DNA from: Astrocystis sublimbata
Taxonomy: Eukaryota; Ascomycota; Sordariomycetes; Xylariales; Xylariaceae
Direction of reading: 5' to 3'
Length of the DNA: 64,000 nucleotides
Assembly (NCBI GenBank): GCA_022453515.1
Contig: JAJNNY010000017.1
Location: 186,001 to 250,000, forward strand
The notes beneath the pieces are model-generated. The model searched no databases. It was not told where the DNA came from and worked only from the letters and a program-made list of their open reading frames with translations. This document shows positions 22,927 to 34,900 of the stretch, piece after piece (the first letter of the stretch is position 1; each line of letters starts with the position of its first letter). The translations under genes were made by a program, and so were the position numbers.

Positions 22927-24684
22927 ATGACGGAGCAGCCATCGCGCGGTACGCCGTCTGAGGCATCACCAACATCACCAACATCACCAACACCAACCAC
23001 GAATACACCCGCCGCCTCTGCAATTTCGACGGCAACGGCCACCCCGTCCGCGGCGGCACCCCGAAGTAACAGCAACAATCCAGGCAACGGCAGCGGCAAC
23101 GGCAACAACGGTAGCAGTACCGATGTCATACGCACAGCGACGCCGACCCCTTCGACATCTGCGCCTCCCCCGGCTCCCGTGCCTCGTACGTCCGTGTCGC
23201 AGCAGCAGCAGCAGCAGCAGCATCGTCATTATCAGCAGCAACAAAGGCAAGGGGGGTCATTGATCGTAGTGCCCTGGAAGCCACCGTCTGTGTGTTTTCT
23301 ACAATGGTCCCATCCGCGTCTTGTTTCGCTGACCGAGCAACATCTAGGAGCGAATGCAGTCAGGTAGTGCATATCAGTCGGCGCCATCCTACCAGCAACA
23401 ACAACAACCATCACAACCGCAACCGCAACCACAACCGACACCGCAACAGGCGCCGCCACCGCCGAATTTCCATCCATACTACAGTCTCATGCCAGAGACA
23501 AGCCGCGAGCGTTTCTACGATATCCTCAGTGGGCTTGACCCCTATAGAAGTACACCCAAGGAGTTCATCCACCTCTTGGTGCATGCTGCTACCCGCGATA
23601 GGGAAATGTGAGTAATCAAGGAGGCCACCTCAAACTCCGAATGACTATGGCTGACCCCGAGTCCTGCAGCGCCGACGCCCTTATCCGTTTGAATCATGAT
23701 AGAATTCATAATCCCTCTACTTGGCGGCCAACCGCCCCGCCCAACTTTGCTGCTCAACCACTGCCGCCGAATCAAGCCCCTGGTTCAGGAAGACCTGTCG
23801 CCCCTCAGCCGCCACCGCCGCCGCCGCCACATCAAGCTTTCGGCCAGCCCTTGTCAGGAACACCCGCCGCTCCCTCGCCGGCCCAAGAAGGTACAGCGCG
23901 TCCGCGGAAACGTAAGCGGAAGGAGGCAAACGCTGGGCCCAAACCAAACTGGCGTCGGACGATAATGTACATGCCTCCTCATCAAGCACCGCAAACTCGT
24001 GTACCGCCCGCGCAGCCCCAGAACTTGAATCATATGCAAGTCAATGTGGCACCCACGCAGCAAAACCCGTCTGCACCGGTTCCGGTTCCGGAGCAGCAGG
24101 GTGTGCCTAGTTTGGCAACCACTTTCACTCCACCGAATATTGAAAGAAGGTATTCTGAGTCTCCCACTAGTGACGCATACGATGCGTACGAGAAAGCAGT
24201 CAAACCAATCCACGGCGAGCCAAAGGAGCGGGCTTGCAACTACACGTGGACATTAGATCGTGCTGAGGTTCATCTGGGTTTCACGGGACAGTACGACGGC
24301 ATGACGGAGCAAAGGCAGCTCTCCATCGGGTTTGAAGTAGCACTAAAGCTCCAAAAGTATCTCAAGAGGTTGAATGCCGCGTTGGATAATAATGTGACAG
24401 TTGCCAACCGAGTGCACATTCTCACCGTGATGCGCGAGATTCTGGCAGCAACGTTAGAGGCGGACAACACCCTGGGAAAGGAGTGTCGAGAGTGTTCGCG
24501 TGAATACGACAGCACCTACCTCGCTGCCGTCCGCAAACTGACGCCTGAGCAACTCAGCCGACTCAAATCATTGGAGCATGGCAAGTGGCTTGAAGAGTTT
24601 CAGGACCTCATTACCGTAGCCACCAGGCAAAATATGTTTCCGTTGCTCAAGAAAGCATTCGATCACATCAATTCTGCAGTTTGA
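22927..24684 (+). CDS. Conserved-looking fungal protein with Gln/Pro-rich N-terminus, function unknown
   Basis: Three exons, 22927-23289, 23348-23607 and 23670-24684, give 545 residues. Both introns (58 and 62 bp) have a CTGAC branch-like site, and the frame is kept across both junctions. The ATG at 22927 is chosen because the ATG three bases upstream is followed by an immediate stop. The first 160 residues are low complexity: Ser/Thr/Pro repeats, an Asn-Gly tract and two polyGln runs. A folded-looking segment (about 163-220) contains SRERFYDILSGLDPYRSTP. A Pro-rich linker with a basic RPRKRKRKE stretch, a possible nuclear signal, follows. The C-terminal 190 residues look helical and globular, starting near ACNYTWTLDRAEVHLGFTG. 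I do not recognise the family. The mixture of polyGln, basic motif and helical end would suit a nuclear regulator or coactivator, but that is only inference. Confidence 0.75.
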
Positions 24685-25451
24685 GACGTTAGGGCAAAAT
24701 AGGGACAAAAGCAAAAACGGCGCTGCGATGATACCCATGTCTTGTCTACTTAGGATAGTGTTTATAGCAGGCGTTGGGGATTTCCAAGTAGGGGGTCCAT
24801 ATATGACTGATGGTCTCGGGAAACGACTAGCAAAAAGCATACAATGATTTACAGGCTCATAGTTGATCCAATATCAGAGCCGCAAACCAAACTTGCAAGT
24901 ACGACAGCTTCAAGATGCAACGGGGCATCACTCACATGTCAAACAATCACGAGAACAATCACGAGACGGACGATTCGCAAGATGAGTATGCCAATCAGCT
25001 GACGGTTGTGAGCCAACAACTCAGAAGGCGGCAGGTCGAATGCTCCGTCATCGTTATACTGACCGAAGTGCAACCGAGTCTAGGATGAGATGTCGGGCAA
25101 AAAAATACTGTACTCAAGCCACTCTCGTACGCCCGGGGGGATCCGGTCGCATTACAAAGGTCGGGCTTGTATTCTCGGGAGGGGTATTCGACAAACATTG
25201 GTAATTTCCAGAGACGAGATTGGGCGACCGCTGGCATGAGTGGGAAGGTCATTGGCCTATCATCAGATTCCAAGACCCCTTGTCAACCGGGTGGCACGGA
25301 GGGGGGGCAACCTGAGTGAGGCGAACAAGCAACATCAAGGTTGACAAAGAGAGCAGCGTTAAAAACAGTACAAAAAGCGTTCACACCTAGCTAGAGCTTA
25401 TAATCATAGGTCCGCCGATTTAGATTAACATTTTGCACGTCCGATATTACG
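24685..25451. other. Intergenic between co-directional genes
   Basis: The 3' flank of the Gln/Pro-rich gene and the promoter of the phosphofructokinase-2 gene. No coding frame is recognised. Confidence 0.55.
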
Positions 25452-27035
25452 ATGAGTGGTTCAGTAAGCCCACGAAGGTCCGCGGAGGCGCTTATTGGCT
25501 ACACACCACACCAGGAGACCAGCTCAAAGCTGGTCATTGTAATGGTTGGCCTACCTGCCACTGGCAAAAGCTACGTCGCCAAGAAGCTATCGAGATATCT
25601 GAGTTGGCTTCAACACAAGACAAAGGTCTTCAACGTGGGCGATCGACGACGAGAAGCTGCTCAGAATGGCCCTGAGACAACGTCTGATTCGCTATCGACG
25701 TCCGACGCCAAATTCTTCGATCCCACGAGCTCAGAATGCGTGTCGCTCAGGGACCAGCTTGCAATCAAGACACTGAACGAGCTTCTCACATTTCTTCTGG
25801 ACGATGGCGGCAACATTGGCATCCTCGACGCAACGAACAGCACCACAGCACGTCGCCAACTTGTGCTGGACCACATCCGACAAAGATGCGGGGATAGCTT
25901 GAGAGTCCTCTTTCTAGAGAGTAACTGCTCTAACCAGACGATTCGTGAAGCCAATATCAAGCTTAAACTGTTCGGGCCCGACTATGCTGGCAAAGACCCC
26001 GAAGCCTCACTGGCTGACTTCCGGCGACGTGTTGTGCACTACGAAAAGGCGTATGAGTCTTTGGGCATCGCCGAGGAGAATCAAGGGCTCTCGTTCGTGC
26101 AGATGTCGGACGCTGGACGAAAGATGAACACCCACCTTATCCGAGGCTACATCGGATCCCAGATTTGCGAGTACCTGCTCAACTTCAATCTAGCAAGGCG
26201 GCAAATTTGGCTTACATGCACGGGTGAGAGTCTGGATGACAAGGAAGGCCGCCTCGGTCGCTACTCTGACCTGAGCGACCGGGGACACATGTATGCCGGT
26301 GCCCTGGCCTCCTTCGTCGAGGAACATCGCCGAAAGTGGTGTGCGGAGCCGGTCCTACCTGGCCACAATCCAGACTCGTCGCAGTTCTGCGTTTGGACCT
26401 CAACATGGCCACAAGCGATCCAAACAGGGAGCTATTTCTCCAGCGCGAACTACGATCAGACACATACCAAGATGCTCGATGGCCTGAACGTCGGCAACAT
26501 GGCGGGTCTTACTGTTGAGCAGATCACCACACAACACCCGAGCGAGGTCGCTGCGCGAAAGCGTGACAAGCTACAGTACCGCTGGCCAGGCTTAGGCGGC
26601 GAGGGCTACCTCGACCTCATTGTCAGGTTGCGCCCTCTCATTGTCGAGCTTGAGAGGACGACGGACCATTTGATCTTGATAACGCATCGGGCAGTCGTGA
26701 GGATACTGGTTACTTACTTCCTTGGGATTCACAGAGAAGATCTTCGCGATGTGCAGATGCCCAGAGACACAGTGTATTGTTTCGATATAGTAAGTTGCGC
26801 TCGCTTTTTCTTTCTTTCTTTCTTTCTTTCTTTCTCTCTGTTTTGTATTCTCCTCTTTTTTATTTGCTTTACACCCAGCATTATCTTCCCATACCCTAGA
26901 ATTGGGCACACTGTCAATTGACTATAATGACAGGAGCCGTACGGTATCTCATTCCGGCCGTTCATATATGATAATGAGCTCGATACCTTCAAGGAACTGC
27001 CCATCAGTGAAATACCCTTCGTTTCGAACCGTTAG
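25452..27035 (+). CDS. 6-phosphofructo-2-kinase with degenerate bisphosphatase domain
   Basis: Makes fructose 2,6-bisphosphate, the cytosolic activator of glycolysis. Exons 25452-26789 and 26934-27035 give 479 residues. The kinase half (about 25-245) has Walker A GLPATGKS at 33-40, the FNVGDRRREA segment (usual FNVGEYRRE), and DATNSTTARR. The phosphatase half (about 250-460) keeps the fold, for example His412 in ITHRAV. It has lost the phospho-accepting motif: the usual LTRHGES reads LTCTGES (Cys256 and Thr257 in place of Arg-His). The expected acidic catalytic residue in the L-D-E-I-x-A-G motif is also replaced (Gly344 in LDGLNVG). The protein should therefore act as a kinase only, as in yeast Pfk26, where the equivalent His is also missing. 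The 144-bp intron contains a (TTCT)n microsatellite. The domain call is firm; the loss of phosphatase activity is a strong inference. Confidence 0.9.
26807..26834. repeat. TTCT microsatellite inside an intron
   Basis: About seven TTCT units lie in the only intron of the phosphofructokinase-2 gene, between the GTAAGT donor and the CAG acceptor. The repeat probably explains why this intron is longer than most in the window. Confidence 0.9.
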
Positions 27036-27422
27036 ACACCCGTCATATATAGAGCACCGGCCTGGTAGATGATGCGCCTCTGTCGGCTAGAACCGAAAGT
27101 TGTGGATATATATACAAAAGCTACAACTAACAGTATAACGGTTTTTAGAGCAAGTATTACATGGATTCAGAGATATCGATGGGATATGGGCATGTACATC
27201 AAGAGACAACAGTATTAGATTGTAGTCTTACGGTCAATGAAAAGCTCAAGCAAGCCACACCTTGGAGCAAATTACGAGCCCTTAATACGCCGGCCCAAAA
27301 TATTCATTTCCCTTTGGCAATATCATTTGCGATGCATCTCAAGGTAGCTTAAGGAAGTAAATAACTTAAAATCTGCATATCCACTACCAATTCTCTTGCA
27401 GGTGATACGCTAAGTACAAATT
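27036..27422. other. Convergent intergenic region
   Basis: The 3' flanks of the phosphofructokinase-2 gene (+) and the hydrolase gene (-) meet here. The small open frame at 27161-27352 has no features of a gene. Confidence 0.55.
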
Positions 27423-28562
27423 CTACAGTTTGAAGGCCTCCTTCAGATCATCGATGCAGTCGTTCACAAATTCTTTTGAGCCTGGATTCTGTCCATCCCA
27501 TTGCGGGAAAGTGTGCCCTTGTCCTTTATATATCTTCATCTTGCTCTGGGTCCCCGCAGCTAGCAATTTGTCGTGGTAAACCTTTGCCTCGGAGACCAGG
27601 GGGTCAATCTCTGCGGAGCGAATAGATGCAGGCGCTAGGTTCCTATGGGACTCGGCTAGGAGAGGAGATGCCCGGAAGTCCTTGGCCCTGTCCTCCCTCT
27701 CGGGTCCCGTTCCGAGCCAGTAATTGTAGAACCATACGAGTCGCGATAGGGGCAACATGGGCGCAAATTCATTACTGACATAACTCTCGTACGGACCCTC
27801 CTTGCACGATCCTTCCACCGGGACGTAACGCACGTCAAACAGCGGCACGATGAGAATTTGAAGCTTTAGCGGTGGTAGCGCAGGCTCGTCTCGCGCCAGG
27901 ATCGATAGCACGGTCGCAATACACCCGCCAGCAGAGAGGCCGCTGACCGCAATCCTCGTCGGGTCGATGTTGAGCTTATCGGCATTCGCAAATACCCATT
28001 TTAGTGCGTCCCAGCTGTCGAGAACCGACGTCGGATGAGGAAATTCGGGAGCAGTGCGGTAGTCCGCATTAACGACGATACACCCGGCCTGCTGACACAG
28101 CTGGCGGACGAGAGGCTCGTCAGACTTCAAATCTCCGATCACGAAGCCTCCGCCGTGGAAGTTGACGAGGGCGGGTAGGCGGCCCTCGGAATTAGCGAGC
28201 CCGCCGCTGCTTACGGCCTCGGAGGTTGGGGCATAAACCTGAACTTCTACCTCTCCTTCTGGATGAGAGACAGGCACGCGATAGATAGCATCGCTCGCTA
28301 CTTCAGGACGAGGCCCCGTGACTTTGTGCGTTGGAAAGCTATATGCTTCTTTGTCTGTTTTGTATGTCTCATAGGGTACCTGATCACAGCGGAGGTTTCC
28401 GGCTAAGATAAGGTGAGCTTCAACTCGGAGTTTTAGTCGTCACATCATGAGAGTCATTTTACCTTGATAATTGTTGTATATATCGAGGTATACTGGGTCG
28501 AGTCTCTCGGCGACTGATGGCCGAAGAGCATTCACACCGCCAGAGGTCTCGCGAGAACCCAT
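27423..28562 (-). CDS. Alpha/beta hydrolase of the hormone-sensitive-lipase type
   Basis: A probable cytosolic esterase or lipase. Exons, read on the minus strand, are 28562-28463 and 28402-27423, giving 359 residues; the 60-bp intron joins G to CC (Ala) and keeps the frame. No signal peptide is seen. The HSL oxyanion motif HGGG is at 116-119, the nucleophile elbow GLSAGG carries Ser190 (the family usually has GDSAGG), and the triad is completed by probable Asp300 (SAEIDPLVSE) and His330 (GQGHTFPQW). The length is normal for the family. The substrate cannot be told from sequence. The gene lies 966 bp downstream of the indoleamine 2,3-dioxygenase in the same orientation, so hydrolysis of a tryptophan-derived formamide is conceivable, but the motif is not that of typical kynurenine formamidases. 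Confidence 0.85.
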
Positions 28563-29528
28563 CGTATGGAAGTGCTTGAGGATGTTGAGCGAAGGCTGTG
28601 GTCAACTTGGTCGATGTCGTCAGAGTGACACATTAGCATATACCACAGCTTGATTGCGGTGGAGATCGAGCCGCGCTATACATATATATATATACTTCAT
28701 CGAGTACAAGCCTACGGGGAAACGGTAGTAGTCCGGACATTCTCAGCTTCGTACTGTTGCAACCGTCACGGAGAACAGCAGCTGACCTCTCTCCCACCTA
28801 CTGTTTGTTCACTAAGGGAGTGATAACGGTCCCTTGATACCACCAACCACGGCTTTCGCGTCAGGCAATTTCTTTGTCGTGATACGACGTCGATCCACTT
28901 GCCCCCCCTCATACAACGGGAAGATTCATCTATTCCATTGGGGGTCAGAACTGGCGTATTGTAAGTCAGGCATCACATGCTACTTCAACTGCTAGTAGTA
29001 AGGGGGGGGAGGGGGGGCGAAAAAATGAGCTGTTGGTTAGATCAGTATTACATACAAAATTACAAACGAGGGAGGGAAGTCAATGCGTTCTGCCAACCTA
29101 GTGCTCGCAAAGTCCGTGTGATGGACCAATGCTGCAAATGATGGTGTATTATGAGATCTTACGGTCACATATCACCCACAAGATTGGACGTCCCTTGCGT
29201 TCTTACTATAACCAACAATGAGAGGGATTACTACGTACTATGTATGTACTTCCTGCCGCCTCGGGTGAAGAAGGGATCTAAACGAGTGGGGGCAGTGGGG
29301 GGTTCGGAACTGGGGAAGAATGTGGAGGTCAGACGCGTTCCCGAATTCGTCTTCACCACATCTTGACGCTCACGATGTCAATGTCCACTTGTACTGTTTT
29401 AGCAAAGCACGTGTAACATTGATGCAATAGAGATGTGTCATGTATTTCACAAAACACCTACAAGTAGCATACTCTATCTGTCTCACGGGCTCGGGCAGTC
29501 TGCCAATCCAATCGACACGCTTGGCCGG
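28563..29528. other. Intergenic between hydrolase and dioxygenase genes
   Basis: The promoter side of the hydrolase and the 3' flank of the dioxygenase. It contains a short AT tract (28679-28693) and a G-rich run near 29004-29018. No gene is recognised. Confidence 0.55.
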
Positions 29529-31294
29529 TTACGAGCGGACACCAACACCGCGCTCTGAACAATACTTGTCTACCTCCTTCCGTAGCGTGTCTCGCTGTCG
29601 AGTGACCGTGTCCATAATGTCTCGGCAGTCGTCTCCAAGGTTGGCGGACCCTGGATATCCGTAGATCTCCACCATCTCCTCCATGACTGCCTGCAACTGA
29701 TTGGGAAGCCAAGTTACGATGGGACTTCCTCCGGTTGCTGTCGGATGCGACGTCTGCTTGAGGATGTACTCGCGGGCGAAACACCAGTGTCGCCATCGGA
29801 AGTCACGGACCTCTGAAGCATTTGATAAGTCAGTTATTGCCATTGTTCGAAGCGATGTTTGCGAAGGGATGCAAAAACTGCACAATTATTTGAGATGGAC
29901 ATTTCCCCGGGACATGGCTTACGGTTGAGGAGCTTGATCCAAAGGCTCCGAGACTCAAACACCAATTCCTTCTGCTCGCCTGCAATCGCGGCAACGTCGG
30001 GGGAGCCCATTCCGAGCGCGAAATCTTTGACACTGAGGTCCTCGGAGCACTGCTTCACCTCAACAAGGAACTGCCGATGATTGCTCGGCCGGTAGTCTCT
30101 GAAGTCTCGCAGGATTTCTGTAAGTGGCGTATTCGGCATCTGTATCTGTAACAGGTTATCCATCAAGGGAATCATGGAGTCGTTCGCGCCGCTTTCGCCT
30201 CGGAAGCTCATCGGCTTGTCGTCGTTGATGCCCTCATAGACGACGCCATCTGGGAACATGCTGCGTGCATAGAAGGTATTAGTCCAGAGTTCGGCAGTTC
30301 CATAGTATCGAGCTCGCTAGCTCATACAATACCTCTGGGTTACGAAGGGAGAAAAGGAGGGAGTTCGAGGTATTATTATACGTACCTTTGCGAGGTTATA
30401 CCAAATATGAATGTGCGGAAGCTCGTGTACGAACGCGGCTTCGACTTCCCCCACATTGTCTCCATGACTTCATTGACTCGCTGCATAGCCCCTAGGATTG
30501 TCTGCAGCCCATCGTTGAACATCTTCCGCTGTGCGACAGGGTCCGCGCCGTCTTGATTTTCAAGGGCAGACAGGGTCGACATGACGCCGGCTATCAAGGG
30601 GCCGGAGTTCTTGACCATGTCAACATGCACCAGCACGAAGCCTGCCTCCGACGAAGAAGGATCGAGCCCGTGCTCGAAGGCGCGGATCAGACGCAGGTTA
30701 TCATATTCGAGTCCTTTATCGGGCACCTCGAGGCGATAATTGAAGAGTGCATATGAGCCAGCATATTCCATGAACGGCTTGAAGCCGGTGCTATATCAGA
30801 GAGAGTCAATGACCATCACTTCGCTTCTCATCAAGGACAGATCGATCGACATACATCTCTGCGCATCGTGCAATGGGACGCGATAGCTGGACTGGCAGGG
30901 AAGATCTGCCTAGCCCATAAGGCTTTCCTTCCATGAACCTCATGTGGCAAGGTTCCAAGAGATACGCCGATGCGAGAAAGGAGTAGTCGCGATACAAGGC
31001 ATTCATCATGGGAAGATTGTCCTTGTACTTCTCGACCTCTTCGGTCAAGTCAGAGAGCTTCTGGACCTCGTCACCTAGGTGGCCAGTAGCCAAGAGTCCA
31101 GGGTGTCCCGACTGAGTTGAGACAGGCATGCTTTGAAGCAAGTCCTCAACAGCATTGAACTCCCTCGGCAAGGTCACGACAGGATCCATCCGCGGCAGGA
31201 AGCCGCGTGATGTCGACACCATGAATGCTGGCAGCGATACATCATATGGCTTTGTATCATCAAGGACTTCGAAGGTGGTGTTAGGGATGATCAT
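29529..31294 (-). CDS. Indoleamine 2,3-dioxygenase
   Basis: A heme enzyme that opens the indole ring of tryptophan to N-formylkynurenine, the first step of kynurenine/NAD synthesis. Exons, read on the minus strand, are 31294-30855, 30790-30386, 30260-29923 and 29812-29529, giving 488 residues; all three junctions keep frame and family motifs. Recognisable segments are YGLGRSSLP (before exon 2), PFMEYAGSYALFNY, RGESGANDSMIP, and the C-terminal block with the proximal heme ligand His403 (FRWRHW), followed seven residues later by YIL as in other IDOs, then ATGGSP and WLPNQ. There is no targeting signal. The length is usual for fungal IDOs. ATG 31294 is the first in frame after upstream stops. 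Two CGG...CCG palindromes lie 170 and 615 bp upstream. Fungi often carry several IDO paralogues, and which one this is cannot be decided here. Confidence 0.9.
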
Positions 31295-31463
31295 GTTGAT
31301 ATGATAAAGGGATGAAGCAAAATAAAGATGGTTGTGTTCTGATTTTGCGGTGAAAATTCGCGGGCGAGCTGTACTCTTGTGTGGAGGGCGCACTGACTGG
31401 AAGAAGTGAGGAGTAGGTTCCAGTTGTTCCATAAACCGCCAAAATTCTGCTGATATAGACCGT

Positions 31464-31483
31464 GGCCGGAACGAATTCCGGCC
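31464..31483. promoter_or_regulatory. Perfect palindrome GGCCGGAA-N4-TTCCGGCC, proximal copy
   Basis: An 8-bp perfect inverted repeat with a 4-bp spacer, 170 bp upstream of the dioxygenase start codon. It contains CGG-N8-CCG, the everted/inverted half-site layout bound by Zn2Cys6 dimers. An almost identical palindrome lies 445 bp further upstream. Confidence 0.5.
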
Positions 31484-31907
31484 TCATACACTATCAACCC
31501 TATCTGCAGGTAATATGTGTCCCCGTCAAGCCCTTTCGGCCACGGCACAAATAGCCGAGATTTCACTCATCCTACACACTTTGGCATCATCTATACATTG
31601 CCGTTTCATGAAATCCGCCTTCGCCGTGAAGCTATCGTGAACATGAATATGACAAGGCCGACTATCACGGAGGCGATTTGATCGCATACCTGGCGGGGCA
31701 CTCTTGGGAATTAACTCAAGTAGAAAGTTGCCCCTTCCAGCAAATATTATTGACATGATAATTCGCATCAAGTTATGATTCACAAGATTATTGTCAGTGA
31801 ACATCACTTAAGGTGTTATCAAGTGGTGGCGGGAGGGGTGTCAGTATTTAGTAATAGAATCCTTTTAGGCTCCGCCAGGGCCGTGTCGAGCCCGAAGCCC
31901 CGACGCT

Positions 31908-31926
31908 GGCCGGAAAGATTCCGGCC
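31908..31926. promoter_or_regulatory. Perfect palindrome GGCCGGAA-N3-TTCCGGCC, distal copy
   Basis: The same 8-bp arms as the copy at 31464-31483 with a 3-bp spacer (CGG-N7-CCG). Flanks of the two copies differ, so this is not a simple duplication of a larger block. It may be a transcription-factor site or a terminator-like hairpin. Confidence 0.45.
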
Positions 31927-34900
31927 ACGCTGCACGTGAGAGAATCTCTGCCGTGGCATTGTGTGGGCGGATCGAATTATACTTTCGTAGGCATGCCCCC
32001 AAGATAAGAGTTCCCAGCTTTCGATGCACAATACGCTATAGTGGATATGATGCCAAGGTTGGGCAGGCAAACACACTCCAAAACCCGAACTGGTTGTGCA
32101 CTCTGGGAGTCGCAATCTACAATCATGTTTAACAATCTAGATTATAATGCCCCCAAATTTTATGATACAGGATTTGAAGAACAACAATGTGATAGCTTTC
32201 TATGCCATTATCTGATATCTCAGCCCGGGAGTGTTTATCATATTGACCAGAGCTCAAGCTAGCACAAGACCGAGTTGAATGATGTAGGACATCCCGTCCG
32301 ATAAGAAAACACTGAGAAGCAGAGTTCCCGACGTCTCATCACTCAGAAGATGGCATATAACGCATGCGGCAATGGACCATTAAATCTCATTTGCGGAGGC
32401 CTTTCCAATCAATGAGGTATCCCTATCATTCGCAGTCGCGAGTTGTTGTGCGTCTGCTCCTGAAATGATAATGGCCCAGTAATGACATAGATTATTACCG
32501 TACTATAGTAGTGCTTCGATCTAGCCGGAGAGGACCATAGAATTGTTTCGGAAGACCATTATAGACAAAGTGAGTGGATAAGAGCCTTGAGTCAGGACAC
32601 CGATAGTCTTGACGTTGGTGATATCGAAAGGCCATAGGCAAGGGGCAACGATAGACTGAGCTGAAAGGTATGCATGATAATGGGTGTTCCTATTTGTATC
32701 ATCGTAGAATACCACCCGTTTGCTGGCACCATACTTGATGGTCTTGCAGCAACTGGTTAGCTGCCTTATTCATAGACCTTGACACTAGCTGCACCATCAA
32801 GATATTGCTCATCTGCGAACTCGAGCAGCCTGTATGTGTGTATTCGCTAATGCAAGACATAAGAGGGATGCCATCCCAACTGTCGAAGAAGCATGAGTAT
32901 GTTAGCTGAACATGCCAAACGTATGTTCAAGCGCCTGCTATTATTGCAGTCGTGGCATCCCATGGCTTAGTGTTAAGGTCAATGATCCCTGCACATTACC
33001 ACCTGCTGTTCTCTTGACTTTGTTGCTGTTGAGAATAAGGCACTACATGATTCATATGCGCTGTCGAGGCGACCGCCGAGATATGACGTCTATCAATAGC
33101 TACGCAACGTTCTATAGGAACCGGAAGGGGGCGAGTAAGTGAGATGTAATGTTTATTTGACAACTCCGAGTAACTCATTTCGTTAGCCGTCTGCTTTGCG
33201 ATGTTCATTTCGCAGGGTTAACATTGCATGCGCAGGTTCGGCATGAATGACGTCGGCTATGCTCAAGTAGAGTTAAAGCAGATGTTCTCGTGTGCTCCCT
33301 TGGGAGAGGTTCAGATGTTGGGTAGTGATTACGCCAATTGGGAGTTTTGACAAGTACTCGTAGATGGAACTGACACTCATATACCTCAATAGCGCTACCT
33401 AGAATGTAGTTATGTTCTCTTGGAAGGTGGCTGAATCTGCCCCATCATGAACATCCATTGGCACGTAAAGCTTCCTGCCTGGAAGCTTATCTAGGCTGGC
33501 CGTCCAGCTTTGGCGGCATTGGAGTCGAGTATGAGATATTTGACAATACTAGAGGTTTAGAGGAGGACCGAAACACACCTACCAAGATAAGAACATATTC
33601 TTTTTCTGTCGAGGCTGTCTAGACTGCTGAGTCGTCAGCTAGTCGGTGAATACATCAATTTAGGCATTCATGATTAGAGATGACGCTGGGCGTGACGTAG
33701 TCCGGGCAATCGGCCTGACACCGGTGATGGTGGCGCTTGCTTCGGGCTTACCTAGGTAGCTGTTGGATCGTATCGCAAGGCTCATAAACTCGTTGTCCTC
33801 TCTAAAAGCAGCCCGTACTAACTACATGTATGATGGGACCGCACGAGTCGGCCGACAAATGGAAGAGGAATGTTTACTGCCAAGTTGATGGCATCCATTG
33901 CTTCTCAGTAGATAGTCCTTGCTTATTACAATTTCTGCCTATCCTAGTGCGCTTCTGTTCGGTACAATGGCAAGAATAGGTAGGTAAACAACCTTCGTGA
34001 TCGTCGGGAGCACTGCACAGTATCTAATGTGGCCATTTGGCGTTGTAGTTGCACCACCCTACCTTGCCCGAGTTGCCTACCTGCCGAGTAGCAGACATGA
34101 TTCGTGTTGGCTGGGCCAGTGCGTTCTCAATGGGTTGATCCTGTGTGTGGGATGCCTTGGCTCCAAAGCTACAACTACCTAAGCTGAGGTAGAGGCGGGA
34201 GTCTAACCTTGCCGGAGACTTGTTGACTGTGGGAGATGGAGACACTGGGGTAGGGAATAGACACGGTTGCCTCGTGATCTTTGGGCTAAGGCATGCGCTG
34301 AGTACGAGTATGAGGGCCTGCTGCTGGATGCCCGGTTCCTGCCCGGTTTAGACTTGTCATGTTTGGATAAGGGGTGAGCAAGTGGTGCGAGCGATGACCT
34401 GCTTGAGGTGACAGTGTAGTCCGCAAACGGCAAGGTGGTGGACGAAAATACGCATTACCCGTCTTTGGCGAGGGCAGGAATTGGCCTGCTGAGGAGCGGG
34501 ACGGGCCCACGACGACGAGACGAGACTTCTGAAGGGGAGAGAGGAATGGCGAAGTGGCACGTCCAGCGCTGTGCCTCGACCTCCCCGACTCCCTGCTGTA
34601 GTCAGCTCAGGTAGATAAATAAGTACGTAGCCAAGTATCGTGGATGTACATACAAGCGCAGCCGGAGCCTAGCCCTGACACTGACAGTTGAGGGAAGAGG
34701 CTGGAACCCAGACCTGCCCAGCTACATAGTACTTAGGTACGACTGGTTTGTATCTCTGTCTCATTGCTGTGGATGCCGCAGGCCAATCAGCACCACGGAC
34801 GACGACAGCGCTAGTCGCTTTATGGCTAGCGATGCTTGGGAGCGTCAGGGGTGCGAAGAGTGCGCAGGGTGTGCAGGGTGTGCCCGGGCCAGGTCGAGCG

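Noticed and set aside
27423..28562. Direct naming of the hydrolase as kynurenine formamidase
   Set aside because: It has HSL-type HGGG and GLSAGG motifs, not the usual formamidase pattern; adjacency to IDO is not enough.
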